A DNA stretch of 17,345 nt from contig CAYSES010000012.1 in the NCBI GenBank assembly GCA_964430085.1, forward strand, positions 1 through 17,345, in the 5' to 3' direction. Position 1 is the stretch's first letter. Every line of letters begins with the position of its first letter. Of the stretch, positions 7,556-14,120 are shown piece by piece. Below the pieces are notes generated by a model. That model was not told the origin of the DNA. It made no database searches and saw only the letters and a program-made list of their open reading frames with translations. Origin of the DNA: RBG-13-33-26 sp964430085 (lineage in GTDB: Archaea; Nanobdellota; Nanobdellia; Pacearchaeales; GW2011-AR1). Made by a program: the position numbers and the translations under genes.

Positions 7556-7972
7556 TTATAACAAGAAGAAAATTAGTATAAAAATCCCTATCAATATAAC
7601 AACTGTAGCTATAATGCTGATGAATAATAATTTTTTATTTTGCTTTTTATTTCCGTAATCTGAAACCTTCTGAGAATTATTTTGTGCTATTGGGATATTC
7701 GGTGTTTTTTCTGGAGTCTTTTTTTGTGAAGAAAAAAGTTTTGTAAGCATAGATTGTTTCTTCTTTGGGACGGGGTTTGATATTGTTTGTTGTGTTTGAG
7801 TGGGTGTGGATTTCATTGGCTGCGCTTCACCTTTAGACATCAAAAACTGTGCAGCTTCCTCAATTTCTTCTTTTTTGTAGCCTGCATTAAAAAAAGATAT
7901 CATAGCTTTTTGAAGAGTTTCACCTCTTTCAAGACCTGCCTTTAGGCCTCCTAAAATTTCCTCATTAACCAT
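7556..7972 (-). CDS. Tail-anchored small protein with UBA-like helical N-terminus
   Basis: The 138-residue protein has three visible parts. Residues 1-48 are helical (GLKAGLERGETLQKAM, then FFNAGYKKEEIEEAAQFL), resembling a UBA/CUE-type three-helix bundle with the NAGY turn. Residues about 50-112 are a low-complexity linker rich in Pro, Thr, Gln, Asn and Lys. The last 24 residues are a continuous hydrophobic segment ending at the C-terminus, so it would be a tail-anchored membrane protein with its N-terminus in the cytoplasm. I recall similar short 'AGY' helical units in other DPANN proteins but assign no function. First gene of a two-gene unit with the methyltransferase; a TATA box at 7991-7999 lies about 23 nt before its ATG. 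Confidence 0.8.
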   Translation of the reverse strand: MVNEEILGGLKAGLERGETLQKAMISFFNAGYKKEEIEEAAQFLMSKGEAQPMKSTPTQTQQTISNPVPKKKQSMLTKLFSSQKKTPEKTPNIPIAQNNSQKVSDYGNKKQNKKLLFISIIATVVILIGIFILIFFLL

Positions 7973-7990
7973 GGGAGTAATAGGAATTTA

Positions 7991-7999
7991 TTATTTAAA
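7991..7999 (-). promoter_or_regulatory. TATA box of the tail-anchored protein gene
   Basis: Minus-strand TTTAAATAA is centred about 23 nt before the ATG at 7972, leaderless spacing. It lies in a 76-nt divergent intergenic region shared with the plus-strand 148-aa gene. Confidence 0.45.
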
Positions 8000-8021
8000 A
8001 ATATAAGCAAAGCACAAAGAA

Positions 8022-8029
8022 TTTAAAGG
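8022..8029 (+). promoter_or_regulatory. Possible TATA box of the 148-aa gene
   Basis: TTTAAAGG is centred about 23.5 nt before the ATG at 8049. A more A/T-pure alternative is TTTAAAAATATA at 7994-8005, which would leave a leader of about 25 nt instead. The sequence alone does not decide between them. Confidence 0.35.
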
Positions 8030-8048
8030 ATAATACTCATGGCAAATT

Positions 8049-8495
8049 ATGGGATCAATAAAAGAACTATCGAATATCGCAGAAAAAAATTTAAAAAAAG
8101 AAAAAAAGAATTATAAAAAAATTATCCCTCCAGAATTAGTAAAAGTTCTTGGACAAATCCAAGTTTTCCAAACCCCAAGATTAGCAAGAGAATTATGGGA
8201 TATTGGAGAAAAAATTTTTAAAAAAGAAAAAGTGTGGAATCATTCTAAAAAGTCAAGATATGTAACTTTCAATCCATCGCCAAGGGAATACTATGATATA
8301 TGCCATAAAAAAATACAAAGAAATTTTGATAGTTTAATGTTTAATCATATAGATGTAGATAGGATTGTTATAGAAAGCACGAGTCTTACTAGATTTAAGA
8401 GTCTGTTTTATTCCCATGATAAATTGCGTGGAGAAATTTTATCTGTTTTGTTGATGGATGGGGAAAAAGAAAAAGCTTATGTTAGCTTTCAATAA
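8049..8495 (+). CDS. Hypothetical basic protein, 148 aa
   Basis: No family recognised. The N-terminal 25 residues are very lysine-rich (NLKKEKKNYKK), followed by a mixed alpha/beta body with PPELVKVLGQIQVFQTPR, a RYVTFNPSPREYYDICHKK segment and a C-terminal strand-rich end (EILSVLLMDGEKEKAYVSF). No signal peptide, membrane helix or metal motif; one cysteine only. The overall positive charge could suit RNA or DNA binding, but no motif supports that. It stands alone on the plus strand, divergent from the tail-anchored protein and converging on RNase J, with its TAA stop directly abutting the RNase J stop. Start ATG at 8049; an out-of-frame ATG at 8039 opens only a 25-codon reading frame. Confidence 0.75.
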   Translation: MGSIKELSNIAEKNLKKEKKNYKKIIPPELVKVLGQIQVFQTPRLARELWDIGEKIFKKEKVWNHSKKSRYVTFNPSPREYYDICHKKIQRNFDSLMFNHIDVDRIVIESTSLTRFKSLFYSHDKLRGEILSVLLMDGEKEKAYVSFQ

Positions 8496-9833
8496 TCACA
8501 ACCTCAATCTTTGTCCGTTCTGCATTAAATGACATTCTTTCCCTGCCCTGAATCCCATTTCCTTTGCAAGTTCAACCATTGGTGCAGTGTGCATTAATGA
8601 TCCGTGAGCAGGGATTATATTTTCGGGGTGTATCATTGAAATTAAATCCCTCAAATCTTCTCTCCCAGCATGACCAGAAACATGTATATTGTCAAAAATT
8701 CTTACACCTAATTTTTTTAATCTTTTATCTAATTGTTCTTTATTAGCAGCGTTTATCGGAGTCGGAATTGTTTTTGAAGAGAAAACAGCATTATCTCCTG
8801 AATGAAATTTAAAGGGAAATTGCCCTCTTGCCAATCTATCCATTATGCTCCCCGGTTCTCCCTGATGCCCTGTGCATACAATCAAAGCACCTTGTCTGTT
8901 TTTATCAACTTTTTTAAGAACAGATTCAACTTGTCTTTTGTAACTTAACAATTGGATATCTTTCTTAAAGGGGCACATGCCGACATCAATTGCAGAAGAA
9001 ACATATTTTTTCATACTCCTACCCATGAAATAAATTTTCCTGTTTAATTTTTTTCCAAAATCAACAATACTTTTTAATCTTGCAAGATGTGAAGAGAATG
9101 TTGTCACAAAGATGGCAGAATTTTCATTCTTTATTGTTAAAAGAACTTCTTCAACTAATGCCCTTGCTATTTTTTCGCTTGGAGTTTTTCTTTCTACTCC
9201 TGAATAAAGAGAATCAACTATCAATGCTTTAATCCCTTCTTTTGAAAGTTTTTTTAATAAAGTATAATTTGGAGGCAATCCCAAAACAGGAGTATTATCA
9301 AGTTTGAAGTCATTTGCATAAAGAACAATTCCTTCGGGAGTGTGTAACGCAATCATTGAAGTCTGGATTGTTGAATGAGTTATATTAATAAAATCAACCT
9401 GATAAGTATAACTTTTTCCCTTAACAAAAACAGAGGAATTAGGATTTACTGATTTAAGTTGATTAGGTAGTTTTATTCCATCATCTTCAAGTATCTTTTT
9501 TAAAACAGTCATTGTAAAAGGAGTTCCATAAAGAGGAGCTTTATATCTATAAGCTATGTAAGGAGCAGCACCTATATGATCAAGATGAGCATGTCCAAAG
9601 AATACAGCTCTTACTTTATCCCTTAATCCAAGTTTATCAAGAATTAAATCATCAGGAAAAGCACCTATACTCCTTAATTTTTTTTCAGAATAAGCTTCAT
9701 TTTCCTGTTCTTGTAGTTCTACAATTGCCGGAAGAAAAACTCCTAAATCAAAGATAAATACATCATCTCCTGTTTTAACTACAGACATATTTTTTCCTAC
9801 CTCATCAAATCCACCTACTGTATAGATTTCCAT
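8496..9833 (-). CDS. rnj: Archaeal RNase J (beta-CASP metallo-beta-lactamase ribonuclease)
   Basis: A 445-residue 5'-3' exoribonuclease (possibly also endonuclease) acting in RNA decay and maturation. Visible motifs: HAHLDH at 81-86 (metallo-beta-lactamase motif 2), H153 (THSTIQT), D175 (ANDFKLD), the beta-CASP region with the RNase J-type CTGHQGEPGS segment in the C-terminal half, H384 and H388 (HVSGHAG), and H410 (IIPAHGS). Length and order match archaeal RNase J, which lacks the bacterial C-terminal domain. There is no KH domain, so it is not the aCPSF1/aCPSF2 branch with N-terminal KH modules. It is divergent from pop5, and one TATA element at 9858-9868 lies at suitable distance from both starts, so it may be coregulated with the RNase P/exosome cluster. 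Confidence 0.93.
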   Translation of the reverse strand: MEIYTVGGFDEVGKNMSVVKTGDDVFIFDLGVFLPAIVELQEQENEAYSEKKLRSIGAFPDDLILDKLGLRDKVRAVFFGHAHLDHIGAAPYIAYRYKAPLYGTPFTMTVLKKILEDDGIKLPNQLKSVNPNSSVFVKGKSYTYQVDFINITHSTIQTSMIALHTPEGIVLYANDFKLDNTPVLGLPPNYTLLKKLSKEGIKALIVDSLYSGVERKTPSEKIARALVEEVLLTIKNENSAIFVTTFSSHLARLKSIVDFGKKLNRKIYFMGRSMKKYVSSAIDVGMCPFKKDIQLLSYKRQVESVLKKVDKNRQGALIVCTGHQGEPGSIMDRLARGQFPFKFHSGDNAVFSSKTIPTPINAANKEQLDKRLKKLGVRIFDNIHVSGHAGREDLRDLISMIHPENIIPAHGSLMHTAPMVELAKEMGFRAGKECHLMQNGQRLRL

Positions 9834-9857
9834 CTTTTATATTATTTAGAAATAATA

Positions 9858-9868
9858 GTTTAAAAAGT
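9858..9868. promoter_or_regulatory. Shared bidirectional TATA element, rnj/pop5
   Basis: The 54 nt between the two starts holds one good TATA-like element, GTTTAAAAAG, which read from the other strand is CTTTTTAAAC. Its centre is about 25-26 nt before the pop5 ATG (9888) and about 28-29 nt before the rnj ATG (9833). Both distances suit near-leaderless transcription, so one element may serve both directions. Confidence 0.5.
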
Positions 9869-9887
9869 CTTTTAGATTATTAAATAT

Positions 9888-10166
9888 ATGAAGTCATTAA
9901 AACCAAGCATGAGAGAAAAGAAAAGATATCTTCTAGTTAAGGGAAAAGACTTGAAAAAAAACATTGAAAAAGCAATTCTTGATTTTATTGGGGTTTTAGG
10001 AATGTCGAAAACAGGCTTGGAATTTATTAAAGAAAAGAAAGATTTTGTAGTAATCAGTGTAAATAGAGGGGTGCTAGACTCTGTCAGAGCCTCGCTTTGC
10101 ATATGGCCGCAAAAGATGGAAGTAAAGAGGGTTTCTGGAACACTAAAAAGCCTAGGAAAAATTTAA
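9888..10166 (+). CDS. rnp2: RNase P protein subunit Pop5 (Rpp14/Pop5 family)
   Basis: A 92-residue RNA-binding subunit of archaeal RNase P, which removes tRNA 5' leaders. It opens with KPSMREKKRYLLVKG, matching the family's conserved start in which a Pro-Ser/Thr-x-Arg-x-Lys-x-Arg-Tyr run precedes the first strand, and continues through a helix and the strand-turn-helix segment NRGVLDSVRASLCIW, corresponding to the 'R..V..VRASL' region of Pop5. It is somewhat short compared with the usual 100-120 residues. Position confirms the call: Pop5 directly precedes proteasome alpha in the archaeal exosome superoperon. Its usual partner Rpp30 (rnp3), often adjacent in other archaea, is absent here. The ATG sits at leaderless distance from the shared TATA element. 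Confidence 0.88.
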   Translation: MKSLKPSMREKKRYLLVKGKDLKKNIEKAILDFIGVLGMSKTGLEFIKEKKDFVVISVNRGVLDSVRASLCIWPQKMEVKRVSGTLKSLGKI

Positions 10167-10211
10167 AAACCATTATTTCTTGTAAAATTTGAAGAGAAAA
10201 GGAAATGTAAA

Positions 10212-10219
10212 CTTAAATT
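10212..10219 (+). promoter_or_regulatory. Possible TATA box before psmA
   Basis: CTTAAATT is centred at about 10215.5. That is 25.5 nt before the second in-frame ATG of psmA (10241) but only 16-17 nt before the first (10232). If used, it would favour the second ATG. It is a weak match, and read-through from pop5 is an alternative. Confidence 0.3.
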
Positions 10220-10231
10220 ATTAGTTTCTCT

Positions 10232-10960
10232 ATGATTAAAATGGATATACCATTAGACATACAACATCAACAAATGGGTTATGACAGAACTGCGACAATG
10301 TTCTCACCGCAAGGTCATTTACTCCAGGTAGAATATGCAGAAAAAGCAGTAAGACTTGGAAGTTCAAGCATTGGAATAACATGCAGTGATGGAGTTTTTA
10401 TACTTGCAGATTTAAGAACAGATGATAAATTAATTGTTTCAAAATTAGCAAACAAAATTTATGAAATTGATTCTCACATAATCTCAAGTGTTGCAGGTAT
10501 TTTATCTGATGCCAGAGTTTTAATTGAAAGAGCACAGGTTTTAGCTCAACAAAACAGAGTTACTTATGATTCTCCTATTGAACCTGAGTTAGTAATAAAA
10601 GATCTTTCAAATTTAAAACAACAATTTACACAATATGGTGGAGCAAGACCTTTTGGAGTTTCTTTAATGATTGCAGGAATAAATAACAAAAAACCAGAAC
10701 TTTACACAAGTGATATTACAGGAAATTATCTTGCTTATCATGCTAATGCAATCGGAGAGAATGACGATAAGATTAAGGAAAAATTAAGAGAGAGTTATAA
10801 TCCAAATTTAACAATAAAAAAAGGAATAAAACTTGCATTAGACATTTTCAAAGAATTAACTGAAAAATTCAATATAAACAGATTTGAAGCATGTTACATA
10901 ACAAATAATGGAGAATTAAAAAGACTGCGCGGAGCAGAATTAGAAGAATTTACAAAATGA
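10232..10960 (+). CDS. psmA: Proteasome subunit alpha
   Basis: The 242-residue alpha subunit forms the outer rings of the 20S proteasome and gates substrate entry. The family signature is clear: GYDRTATMFSPQGHLLQVEYA at about 17-37 includes the H0 helix and the conserved YDR and VEYA elements of the gate. The following AEKAVRLGSSSIGI strand leads into the Ntn-hydrolase fold without a catalytic Thr, as expected for alpha. There are two candidate starts, ATG 10232 and ATG 10241; I give the longer, but a weak TATA box at 10212-10219 would fit 10241 better. The beta subunit and the PAN ATPase are not in the window. Gene order pop5-psmA-SBDS-rrp4-rrp41-rrp42 is the classic archaeal arrangement. 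The stop overlaps the next ORF as ATGA. Confidence 0.95.
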   Translation: MIKMDIPLDIQHQQMGYDRTATMFSPQGHLLQVEYAEKAVRLGSSSIGITCSDGVFILADLRTDDKLIVSKLANKIYEIDSHIISSVAGILSDARVLIERAQVLAQQNRVTYDSPIEPELVIKDLSNLKQQFTQYGGARPFGVSLMIAGINNKKPELYTSDITGNYLAYHANAIGENDDKIKEKLRESYNPNLTIKKGIKLALDIFKELTEKFNINRFEACYITNNGELKRLRGAELEEFTK

Positions 10961-11178
10961 GTTTATTAATGCTTGCACGAGCCATCACAAATGAAATAAA
11001 ATTTTTTGAACAGTGTACCCAGTTTTACGGGGACATGAGAAATTCAGATATATTCAAAATAAAAGGAGTGATGAGGGAAAAACAATATAGTTTTCCTGGA
11101 TTCCAACAAAGGTTTTATCCTTTAAGGATTATGAGCCAAGATAATATCGGAAATAAAAATTACAAAAAAATAAGATGA
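10957..11178 (+). CDS. Small unrecognised protein between psmA and SBDS
   Basis: A 73-residue ORF begins on the ATGA shared with the psmA stop and ends at a TGA (11176-11178) two bases before the scaffold gap. The ATG at 11175 within ATGACA overlaps that stop and matches the first bases of SBDS after the gap, so the next gene was probably coupled in the same way. The protein is basic and rich in Phe/Tyr/Gln in its second half (KQYSFPGFQQRFYPLRIM); the first half is helical (MLARAITNEIKFFEQCTQF). It has one Cys, no CxxC, no clear membrane helix. I recognise no family. In other archaea psmA is usually followed directly by SBDS, so this is an insertion in a conserved order. M5 (10969) is an alternative start. 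Confidence 0.65.
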   Translation: MSLLMLARAITNEIKFFEQCTQFYGDMRNSDIFKIKGVMREKQYSFPGFQQRFYPLRIMSQDNIGNKNYKKIR

Positions 11179-11180
11179 CA

Positions 11181-11280
11181 NNNNNNNNNNNNNNNNNNNN
11201 NNNNNNNNNNNNNNNNNNNNNNNNNNNNNNNNNNNNNNNNNNNNNNNNNNNNNNNNNNNNNNNNNNNNNNNNNNNNNNNN
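11181..11280. other. Assembly gap of exactly 100 N
   Basis: A run of 100 N is the usual placeholder for a scaffold gap of unknown length. The six bases before it (ATGACA, 11175-11180) equal the first six after it (11281-11286), and joining them restores an ATGA stop/start overlap between the 73-aa gene and SBDS. The real gap is therefore possibly empty. Confidence 0.95.
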
Positions 11281-11952
11281 ATGACACAAACAACAGCAAG
11301 AATAAAACAAAACGGAAAACATTTTGAAATCATAGTCAATCTTGAAGATGCTTTGAAGTTCAAAAAAGGGGAGACTTCTTCTTTTGAACCTGAATCTGAT
11401 AGAATATTTACAAATTCAAAAAGTGGCGAAATTGCATCAAATTCTGATCTAGAAAATGCTTTTGGAACAACAGACGTCTCTGAAATTGCAAAAAAAATAG
11501 TAAAGAACGGAGAAGTATTAGTAACCCAAAACTACAGAGACGAAGAAAAAGATAAGAAGGAAAAACAGATGGTTGACTTTCTTTCAAGGAATACACTTAA
11601 TCCTCAAACAGGAAATCCTCATACTCCAGAAAGAATAAAAAAAGCATTGGAAGAAGCTCATGTAAACATAAAAAATGTTCCTATTGAAAATCAAGTTAAA
11701 GAAGTTTTAGAAGCAATTAGCAAAATTCTTCCGATAAAAATGGAAACAAAAAAGATTAAAATAACGATTCCTGCGATTCATACAGGAAAAGTTTATAATA
11801 TAATAAGTCAATATAAAGAAGAAGAAAACTGGCTTAATGATGGAAGCTTAGAGGTCATCGTAAATATTCCTGCAGGAATGATTATGGATTTTTATGACAA
11901 ATTAAATTCAGCTACACATGGAAGCGCGGTAACAGAGGAAATTAAAGAATAA
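11281..11952 (+). CDS. sbds: SBDS/Sdo1 ribosome maturation factor
   Basis: SBDS works with an EF-2-like GTPase to release the anti-association factor aIF6 from the large ribosomal subunit. The 223-residue protein shows the three-domain plan: an N-terminal FYSH domain (about 1-90), a central helical domain with the family signature NPQTGNPHTPERIKKALEE at about 107-125, and a C-terminal ferredoxin-like domain from about 160. It is slightly shorter than typical archaeal members (about 230-240). The ATG is the first codon after the scaffold gap, and the N-terminus looks complete: the sequence MTQTTARIKQNGKHFEI fits the first strand of the domain. If the gap is spurious the gene starts on the ATG at 11175. 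It is followed 1 nt later by rrp4. Confidence 0.93.
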   Translation: MTQTTARIKQNGKHFEIIVNLEDALKFKKGETSSFEPESDRIFTNSKSGEIASNSDLENAFGTTDVSEIAKKIVKNGEVLVTQNYRDEEKDKKEKQMVDFLSRNTLNPQTGNPHTPERIKKALEEAHVNIKNVPIENQVKEVLEAISKILPIKMETKKIKITIPAIHTGKVYNIISQYKEEENWLNDGSLEVIVNIPAGMIMDFYDKLNSATHGSAVTEEIKE

Positions 11953-11953
11953 A

Positions 11954-12622
11954 ATGACAGAAAGAAAAGTTGTAATTCCAGGAGAAGTAATATTCAAAGA
12001 CGGAGATTACTTGCCAGGCGAAGGAACTGAAAAAAGAGGAGATGAAATTGTATCTGTCAGATTCGGATTAGCTGAAGAAAACAAAAAACTTGTGAAAGTC
12101 ATCCCTTTATCAGGAGTTTATCAACCAAGAAGAGGAAATGTGGTAATAGGAAGAGTAGAAAACATTACATTCAACGGATGGGTTATAGATATAAACACAG
12201 CAGACAATGCTTTCCTTTCTATAATGGAAGTTCCACGATATGTCAATAAAGATGATCTAAAGGGGGTTATGGATATTGGGGACATGGTTGTTGCAAAGAT
12301 ATACTCAATAAATAAAAGGGGAATTGACCTAACAATAAGATCAAAAGGACTCGGAAAATTAGAAAAAGGGATAATTATAACCATAAATCCAAATAAAGTT
12401 CCAAGAGTTATTGGAAAAGAAGGAAGCATGATTTCTTTAATAAAAGAAGAAACAAATTGCAGAATAACCGTCGGACAAAATGGCTTAATATGGATAAATG
12501 GAGATAAAATTGAAGATGAATTATTCGCAAAAAAGGCTATTTTGTATATAACAGAAAATGCTACAATGTCTGGGCTCACAGATGAAATTAAAAAATGGTT
12601 TGAAAAGGAGAAAGGAAAATGA
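11954..12622 (+). CDS. rrp4: Exosome RNA-binding cap subunit Rrp4
   Basis: Rrp4 forms part of the RNA-binding cap on the archaeal exosome and feeds RNA into the Rrp41-Rrp42 ring. The 222 residues contain an N-terminal domain (1-55, with VVIPGEVIF and YLPGEGT), an S1 domain (about 60-130, GNVVIGRVENITFNGWVID) and a KH domain (about 135-200) with the sequence VIGKEGSMI at 152-160 carrying the GxxG loop (GKEG). Order and length are normal for the family and separate it from Csl4, which has a zinc ribbon. The start lies 1 nt after the SBDS stop, and its own stop overlaps the rrp41 start in an ATGA, so translation is probably coupled. Confidence 0.95.
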   Translation: MTERKVVIPGEVIFKDGDYLPGEGTEKRGDEIVSVRFGLAEENKKLVKVIPLSGVYQPRRGNVVIGRVENITFNGWVIDINTADNAFLSIMEVPRYVNKDDLKGVMDIGDMVVAKIYSINKRGIDLTIRSKGLGKLEKGIIITINPNKVPRVIGKEGSMISLIKEETNCRITVGQNGLIWINGDKIEDELFAKKAILYITENATMSGLTDEIKKWFEKEKGK

Positions 12623-13326
12623 CTAAAGAATTCAAAAGACCAGATGGAAGAAAAGTTAATGAAATGAGAAAAATAACTGCAAAAGTAGGGATTATTCCGA
12701 ATGCAGATGGGAGTGCTATGTTTGCTTTTGGTGATACTGTTGCGATTGCTGCAGTTTATGGACCAAAGAAGATGCATCCACAACATGCTCAGAATCCAGA
12801 AAGAGGGACATTAAGATGCAATTATAACATGTTAAGTTTCTCTGTTACAGACAGAATTCGCCCTGGTCCAAGCAGAAGAAGCACTGAAATAAGTAAGATA
12901 ACAGAATGGGCTCTTCAGCCAGTTGTTATGATTGATGAATTTAAATCAAATGTAGTTGACGTTCATATAAATATTCTACAGGCAAATGCTTCAACAAGAT
13001 GCGCTGGGATAAATGCTGCTGCAATGGCTTTAGCACATGCAGGAATACCAATGAAAAGTTTAGTAACAAGCGTTTCAATAGGGAAACTTGACAAGCAATT
13101 AGTTGTTGATTTAATCAAAAAGGAAGAAGATTGGGAAGAGGGAGAAGGTCCTACAGATATTCCAATAACACTTACTGGAGACGGAAAAATAAGCCACATT
13201 CAACTAGATGGAAAAATAAGCAAAAAACAATTGGAAGAAGCAATTGAACTTGCAAAAGAAGCAGGAAAACAGATTCATGAAGCACAGAAAAAAGCTTTGA
13301 AAGAAGTGGGAGAAGGAAATGATTGA
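12619..13326 (+). CDS. rrp41: Exosome catalytic subunit Rrp41 (RNase PH family)
   Basis: The phosphorolytic 3'-5' exoribonuclease subunit of the exosome ring, active only together with Rrp42. The 235-residue chain starts with RPDGRKVNEMRKI (7-19), has the phosphate/RNA-binding arginines at 86-87 (GPSRRSTEISK), STRCAGINAAAMALAHAG at 125-142, and the catalytic acidic loop EEDWEEGEGPTDIPI at 169-183. In the family as I remember it (EEDNYGEADMP) the two catalytic aspartates are six residues apart; here the candidates D171 and D180 are nine apart, a three-residue insertion. Everything else argues for an active enzyme. The start overlaps the rrp4 stop by 4 nt, and the end overlaps rrp42 by 8 nt. 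Confidence 0.95.
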   Translation: MTKEFKRPDGRKVNEMRKITAKVGIIPNADGSAMFAFGDTVAIAAVYGPKKMHPQHAQNPERGTLRCNYNMLSFSVTDRIRPGPSRRSTEISKITEWALQPVVMIDEFKSNVVDVHINILQANASTRCAGINAAAMALAHAGIPMKSLVTSVSIGKLDKQLVVDLIKKEEDWEEGEGPTDIPITLTGDGKISHIQLDGKISKKQLEEAIELAKEAGKQIHEAQKKALKEVGEGND

Positions 13327-14119
13327 AACATCAAAACTAACAGCTGAGAGGATTAAGGAATTTTTAGAAGAGGGGAAAAGATTTGACGGAAGAAAACTTG
13401 ATGAATTCAGAGAAATTATAATTGAAACTGGAGTTTCAAAGAATGCTGAAGGAAGTGCCAGAGTTAAGATAGGAAAAACAGAAGTTTTGGTTGGAGTAAA
13501 GATGAATGTTTCAGAACCTTACCCCGATTCTCAAGACAAAGGAAATCTTATGGTTAGTGCAGAATTACTTCCATTGAGTTCTCCAAGATTTGAAAGCGGG
13601 CCTCCTTCATTTGAGTCAATAGAATTGGCAAGAGTAACTGACAGAGGAATAAGAGAAAGCAAATTTATTGAATTGGAAAAACTTTGTATAAAAGAAGGAG
13701 AAAAAGTATGGACTGTTATAGTCGATATATATTCAATAAATGATGACGGCAATCTTCTTGATGCAGCAAGCATTGGTGCAATAGCCGCATTAAAAAATGC
13801 TAAGATTCCAAAATATGATGAAAAAGAAGGCAGAGTCTTATTCGGCGAATGGACAGATAAAAATATTCCATTATCAAAAGAGATTCCTATTTCATTGACT
13901 ATCCATAAAATAGGAAAGAACATAATTGTTGATCCTACCAGAGAAGAACAAGATATAAGTGAAACGAGAGTTACCATATCAAGTTCTGATGGTTCAATTC
14001 ATTCAATGCAAAAAGGAAATTCAAAAGAATTAAGTGTTGAAGAGTTTAAACAAATACTTGACTTAGTTGAAAAGAAAGAGAGAGAAATATTTAAAAAAAT
14101 TGAAAAGAATCTAAAATAA
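13319..14119 (+). CDS. rrp42: Exosome ring subunit Rrp42 (RNase PH family, non-catalytic)
   Basis: Rrp42 alternates with Rrp41 in the hexameric exosome ring; it lacks the catalytic aspartates but shapes the active site and binds RNA. Features in the 266-residue chain: RFDGRKLDEFREI (about 21-33), the SPRFESGPPSFESIELARVTDR region (about 88-109) with the arginines that line the channel, the DAASIGAIAALKNAKIP helix (about 148-164), and the Rrp42-type VDPTREEQ near 204-211 where Rrp41 would have its catalytic acidic loop. A charged C-terminal helix follows (VEKKEREIFKKIEKN). The 8-nt overlap with rrp41 suggests coupled translation and a fixed 1:1 ratio. rpoK follows after 1 nt. Confidence 0.95.
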   Translation: MIETSKLTAERIKEFLEEGKRFDGRKLDEFREIIIETGVSKNAEGSARVKIGKTEVLVGVKMNVSEPYPDSQDKGNLMVSAELLPLSSPRFESGPPSFESIELARVTDRGIRESKFIELEKLCIKEGEKVWTVIVDIYSINDDGNLLDAASIGAIAALKNAKIPKYDEKEGRVLFGEWTDKNIPLSKEIPISLTIHKIGKNIIVDPTREEQDISETRVTISSSDGSIHSMQKGNSKELSVEEFKQILDLVEKKEREIFKKIEKNLK

Positions 14120-14120
14120 A

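Noticed and set aside
7994..8005. TTTAAAAATATA as a single shared bidirectional promoter for the 7972 and 8049 genes, like the rnj/pop5 element.
   Set aside because: It suits the minus-strand gene, but lies about 50 nt from the plus-strand ATG, and another TATA-like element at 8022-8029 is better placed; so two elements are more likely.
8039..8116. A 25-codon ORF starting at ATG 8039 with an AAAGGA upstream, overlapping the 148-aa gene start in another frame.
   Set aside because: It is lysine/arginine-rich only because it reads poly-A runs; no domain or coupling supports it, and the 148-aa frame is coherent across its full length. A homopolymer frameshift at the N-terminus cannot be excluded but is not needed.
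12121..12786. A 221-codon open frame on the minus strand across rrp4 and rrp41.
   Set aside because: It is antisense to two firmly identified genes, has no recognisable motif and looks like the usual reverse-frame shadow of Lys/Glu/Ile-rich coding sequence.
13531..13977. A 148-codon minus-strand frame within rrp42.
   Set aside because: Antisense shadow of a clear RNase PH-family gene, with no promoter or motif.
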